Shown: in pieces, positions 8,159-10,179 of the stretch
Layout of the letters: every line of letters begins with the position of its first letter
How positions within the stretch are numbered: the first letter of the stretch is position 1
NCBI GenBank assembly: GCA_002433675.1
Contig: DJIP01000066.1
Span: 1-10,179, forward strand
DNA from: Halomonas halophila
Lineage (GTDB): Bacteria; Pseudomonadota; Gammaproteobacteria; Pseudomonadales; Halomonadaceae
Reading direction: 5' to 3'
Length of the DNA stretch: 10,179 bases
The notes under the pieces: generated by a model
What the model was told of the DNA's origin: nothing
Seen by the model: only the letters and a program-made list of their open reading frames with translations
Databases searched by the model: none
Position numbers and translations under genes: made by a program

Positions 8159-8548
8159 ATGCGTCATCGTAAGAGTGGTCGTCACCTCAATCGTACCAGC
8201 TCGCACCGCCAGGCCATGTTTCGCAACATGAGCGTGTCGCTGGTCGAGCACGAAGTGATCAAGACAACCCTTCCCAAGGCCAAGGAGCTGCGTCGTCATA
8301 TCGAGCCGCTCATCACCCTGGCCAAGGAAGACAGCGTCGCCAACCGGCGTCTGGCCTTCAGCCGTACCCGCTCGAAGGAAGCGGTCGGCAAGCTCTTCAA
8401 CGAGCTGGGTCCGCGTTACGTCGAGCGTCCGGGCGGTTACGTCCGTATTCTCAAGTGCGGTTTCCGCACCGGCGATAACGCCCCCATGGCCTACGTCGAG
8501 CTGGTCGATCGCCCCGTCGTTGAAGAAGAGGCCGTCGGCGAGGAGTAA
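8159..8548 (+). CDS. rplQ: 50S ribosomal protein L17
   Basis: L17 lies near the exit side of the large subunit and binds 23S rRNA. The 129-residue protein starts with the near-invariant [24 protein letters not shown] and contains [23 protein letters not shown]. It ends with the family block [27 protein letters not shown], followed by a short acidic tail ([10 protein letters not shown]). AAGGA at 8145-8149 is nine bases before the ATG. It is the last gene of the alpha operon and is followed 29 bases after its stop by a clear intrinsic terminator. Confidence 0.98.
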   Translation: MRHRKSGRHLNRTSSHRQAMFRNMSVSLVEHEVIKTTLPKAKELRRHIEPLITLAKEDSVANRRLAFSRTRSKEAVGKLFNELGPRYVERPGGYVRILKCGFRTGDNAPMAYVELVDRPVVEEEAVGEE

Positions 8549-8577
8549 TCCTTTCGACAGCGCTTCGACACGACGCG

Positions 8578-8607
8578 AAACCGACACCCCCGGGTGTCGG
8601 TTTTTTT
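8578..8607 (+). terminator. Intrinsic terminator of the alpha operon
   Basis: An eight-base-pair stem, ccgacacc (8581-8588) with ggtgtcgg (8593-8600), closes a CCCG loop and is followed at once by seven T (8601-8607). AAA at 8578-8580 can extend the stem into the T-run. This is a textbook rho-independent terminator 29 bases after rplQ, so the ribosomal transcript very probably ends here. Confidence 0.93.
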
Positions 8608-8775
8608 ATGCCTGCGTTTTGTCGACGAGCCCCTCGTGCACGATGGCAGGAAGCTGGGCCGGCACAAGAGGGTTGGCATCCAGGGGCAGCGGTAACACAA
8701 ACGCCAGGGCTGCGTGTCCGCACGGCGTGGCTTCCCCTATGCTGTCAGTCAGGGACAAGGTATCGGGAGAAAGGC

Positions 8776-9351
8776 ATGCAAAGGACGTGGCAGAGGCTGT
8801 TGTCGATGCTGGTGCTGTCGCCGGTCATCGCCGTGGCGCAGACGCTGGGCGAGGCGGGCGAGGTGGGCAAGGAGGCTGCCCAGGCGTCATCGTTGGCCGG
8901 GGTGGCGGGCAGTGCGGCGCCCAAGGTCGACGCCGCCGAGGTGCGCGACTGCTTTGTACAGATGGGCCAGGCGGCGGTCGGTGACTGCGTCGGGCTCGCC
9001 GCCGATGCCTGCCAGCAGACCCAGGGCGGGGCCACGACCCTGGGTATCGTCGATTGCCTGGCCCAGGAGACCCGGGTCTGGGACGAGCTGCTCAACGCCC
9101 AGTATCAGGAGCTGCGCGCCATGATGCGCGAGCAGGACGAGGGTAATCCTGGTGCGGGCATCTCCCGGATGGACGCGTTGAGAGACGTGCAGCGTGCCTG
9201 GATCACCTTTCGCGACGCCGAGTGCGGCTACGCCTACGCCCGCTACCAGGATGGCAGCATCCGCAGCGTCGTCGCCGCCGCCTGCAAGCTGGAACAGACC
9301 GCCCGGCGGGCGCTTGCCTTGAAGGGCATCCTGCACGAGAGCAGCCTTTAG
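8776..9351 (+). CDS. Secreted LprI/DUF1311-family protein
   Basis: A 191-residue protein. Residues 1-21 (MQRTWQRLLSMLVLSPVIAVA) look like a Sec signal peptide with an A-x-A cleavage site before Q22; no lipobox cysteine follows, so the mature protein is probably periplasmic. The C-terminal part (about 93-185) matches the LprI/DUF1311 pattern: DCLAQETRVWDELLNAQYQEL, a short linker, then LRDVQRAWITFRDAECGYAYARYQDGS and AAACKLEQTARRALAL. Six cysteines (C59, C71, C79, C94, C150, C170) suggest disulfides. Mycobacterial LprI inhibits lysozyme, but the substrate here is unknown. The ATG was chosen for its GGAG (8766-8769), six bases upstream, and the signal peptide. The frame stays open to 8608, in the terminator tail, which is not a credible start. 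It is a separate transcription unit between the alpha-operon terminator and convergent uvrA; I found no convincing promoter. Confidence 0.85.
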   Translation: MQRTWQRLLSMLVLSPVIAVAQTLGEAGEVGKEAAQASSLAGVAGSAAPKVDAAEVRDCFVQMGQAAVGDCVGLAADACQQTQGGATTLGIVDCLAQETRVWDELLNAQYQELRAMMREQDEGNPGAGISRMDALRDVQRAWITFRDAECGYAYARYQDGSIRSVVAAACKLEQTARRALALKGILHESSL

Positions 9352-9371
9352 GCAGAGCGCGTCTGAAGCTG

Positions 9372-9408
9372 CTGTGCCCTGCGCTCCTGTGTCCTGCGCT
9401 TCTGTGTG
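9372..9408 (+). repeat. Imperfect 15-base tandem repeat
   Basis: Two copies of a 15-base unit, ctgtgccctgcgctc (9372-9386) and ctgtgtcctgcgctt (9387-9401), are followed by a partial third, ctgtgtg (9402-9408). The copies differ at two positions. They lie just after the LprI-like gene in non-coding sequence. The last copy can form a small hairpin, gcttc (9398-9402) with gaagc (9408-9412). No function is evident; slippage is the simplest origin. Confidence 0.7.
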
Positions 9409-9435
9409 AAGCAAAGCGCGAACAGCCAGTAACAG

Positions 9436-9465
9436 AAAAGGGGAAGGCCTTGGCCTTCCCCTTTC
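9436..9465. terminator. Bidirectional terminator between convergent genes
   Basis: A 12-base-pair stem pairs aaaggggaaggc (9437-9448) with gccttccccttt (9453-9464) around a CTTG loop. On the + strand the stem ends in TTT and is followed by CGCTGCTTCTTT. On the - strand it is followed by a short T-run from the AAAA at 9436-9439. Its position between the 3' ends of the LprI-like gene and uvrA fits a shared terminator serving both directions. Confidence 0.75.
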
Positions 9466-9534
9466 GCTGCTTCTTTCATCGGTGCTTGCGATTGTCGCCT
9501 AATCTGCGACTGCTCGCGTTCCACCCGGGGGCCT

Positions 9535-10179
9535 TCAGGCGGTCGCGGTTTCCTTGTCGCCCTTGCGCGAGGTGGGGGCGGCGCGCTTGAGCAGCGGCTT
9601 GAGGAAGCGACCGGTGTGGGAGACCTCCATCTCGGCGAGCTGTTCCGGGGTGCCTTCGGCGATGATGCGTCCACCGCCGGAGCCGCCCTCCGGGCCCAGA
9701 TCGATCAGCCAGTCGGCGGTCTTGATCACGTCAAGGTTGTGCTCGATGACCACCACGGTGTTGCCGTGGTCGCGCAGCCGGTGGAGGACCGTCAGCAGCT
9801 GGCGAATGTCCTCGAAGTGCAGGCCGGTGGTGGGCTCGTCGAGGATGTACAGGGTCTTGCCGGTATCGCGCTTGGCCAGCTCCCGGGCCAGCTTGACCCG
9901 CTGGGCCTCGCCGCCGGACAGGGTGGTGGCGCTCTGGCCCAGGCGGATGTAGGTCAGGCCCACGTCGACCAGGGTCTGCAGACGACGGGCGATGGCGGGC
10001 ACCGGGCTGAAGAACTCCAGCGCCTCCTCCACGGTCATCTCCAGCACCTCATCGATGGTCTTGCCCTTGTAGTGGATATCCAGGGTCTCGCGGTTGTAGC
10101 GCTTGCCCTTGCACACGTCGCAGGGCACATAGATATCCGGCAGGAAGTGCATCTCGACCTTGATCATGCCCTCGCCCTG
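9535..10179 (-). CDS. uvrA: Excinuclease ABC subunit A, C-terminal part
   Basis: UvrA is the damage-recognition ATPase of nucleotide excision repair; it loads UvrB onto lesions. Only the last 214 codons are visible. The reading frame continues past the window edge ([15 protein letters not shown]), so the ATG at 10167 is internal. Seen here are CDVC, the second half of the C-terminal zinc finger (residues 20-23 of this fragment), the ABC signature [16 protein letters not shown] (87-102), Walker [14 protein letters not shown] (109-121) and the switch histidine in [12 protein letters not shown] (142-153). It ends in a basic tail. It converges on the LprI-like gene. In Pseudomonas uvrA also lies just downstream of the alpha operon, so this is a conserved neighbourhood. 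Confidence 0.98.
   Translation of the reverse strand, partial: QGEGMIKVEMHFLPDIYVPCDVCKGKRYNRETLDIHYKGKTIDEVLEMTVEEALEFFSPVPAIARRLQTLVDVGLTYIRLGQSATTLSGGEAQRVKLARELAKRDTGKTLYILDEPTTGLHFEDIRQLLTVLHRLRDHGNTVVVIEHNLDVIKTADWLIDLGPEGGSGGGRIIAEGTPEQLAEMEVSHTGRFLKPLLKRAAPTSRKGDKETATA

Noticed and set aside
8451..8723. Antisense frames overlapping the rplQ end and the terminator
   Set aside because: They read through the terminator hairpin, are rich in Arg/Pro/Cys as expected of a shadow frame, and have no ribosome-binding site I can support.
8673..8743. Candidate promoter elements (TTGGCA at 8673-8678, TATGCT at 8738-8743) for the LprI-like gene
   Set aside because: The two boxes are not at a usable spacing from one another, and neither has a convincing partner.
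8608..8775. In-frame upstream extension of the LprI-like gene, starting at the ATG right after the terminator T-run
   Set aside because: It would start inside the alpha-operon terminator with no ribosome-binding site, is arginine- and proline-rich without family similarity, and would bury the clear signal peptide that begins at 8776.
1..10179. A novel defence, mobile or biosynthetic system
   Set aside because: Almost all of the sequence is assigned to universally conserved housekeeping genes in canonical order. No integrase, transposase, CRISPR repeat, tRNA-flanked junction or unknown multi-gene cluster is present.

Overview
The window is almost entirely the conserved ribosomal-protein spc and alpha operons of a GC-rich gammaproteobacterium. 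The protein sequences are close to those of E. coli and Pseudomonas. The gene order, the acidic stretches in RpoA and L17, and uvrA lying next to rplQ (as in Pseudomonas) suggest an oceanospirilli/Halomonas-type organism. That placement is an inference from sequence feel, not from a database search.

Layout on the + strand: the 3' part of rplN (L14), then rplX, rplE, rpsN, rpsH, rplF, rplR, rpsE, rpmD, rplO, secY and rpmJ. This is the canonical spc operon, tightly packed, with stop-to-start gaps from 0 to about 50 bases. A 122-base leader follows, and then the alpha operon: rpsM, rpsK, rpsD, rpoA, rplQ. A strong intrinsic terminator closes the run at about 8578-8607. The genes supply both ribosomal subunits, the SecY translocation channel and the RNA polymerase alpha subunit, so ribosome assembly, transcription and protein export are co-expressed.

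Beyond the operon, 8776-9351 (+) encodes a small secreted LprI/DUF1311-type protein with six cysteines. It faces the 3' end of uvrA (- strand, cut by the window edge) across a two-way terminator hairpin.

No mobile element, CRISPR array, tRNA/rRNA gene or undescribed multi-gene system is visible. The observations most worth a second look are non-coding: a leader before rpsM that can fold like the E. coli S4-binding pseudoknot, a perfect hairpin between rpsD and rpoA, and a 20-base tandem repeat between secY and rpmJ. The LprI-like gene inserted between rplQ and uvrA is also of some interest.
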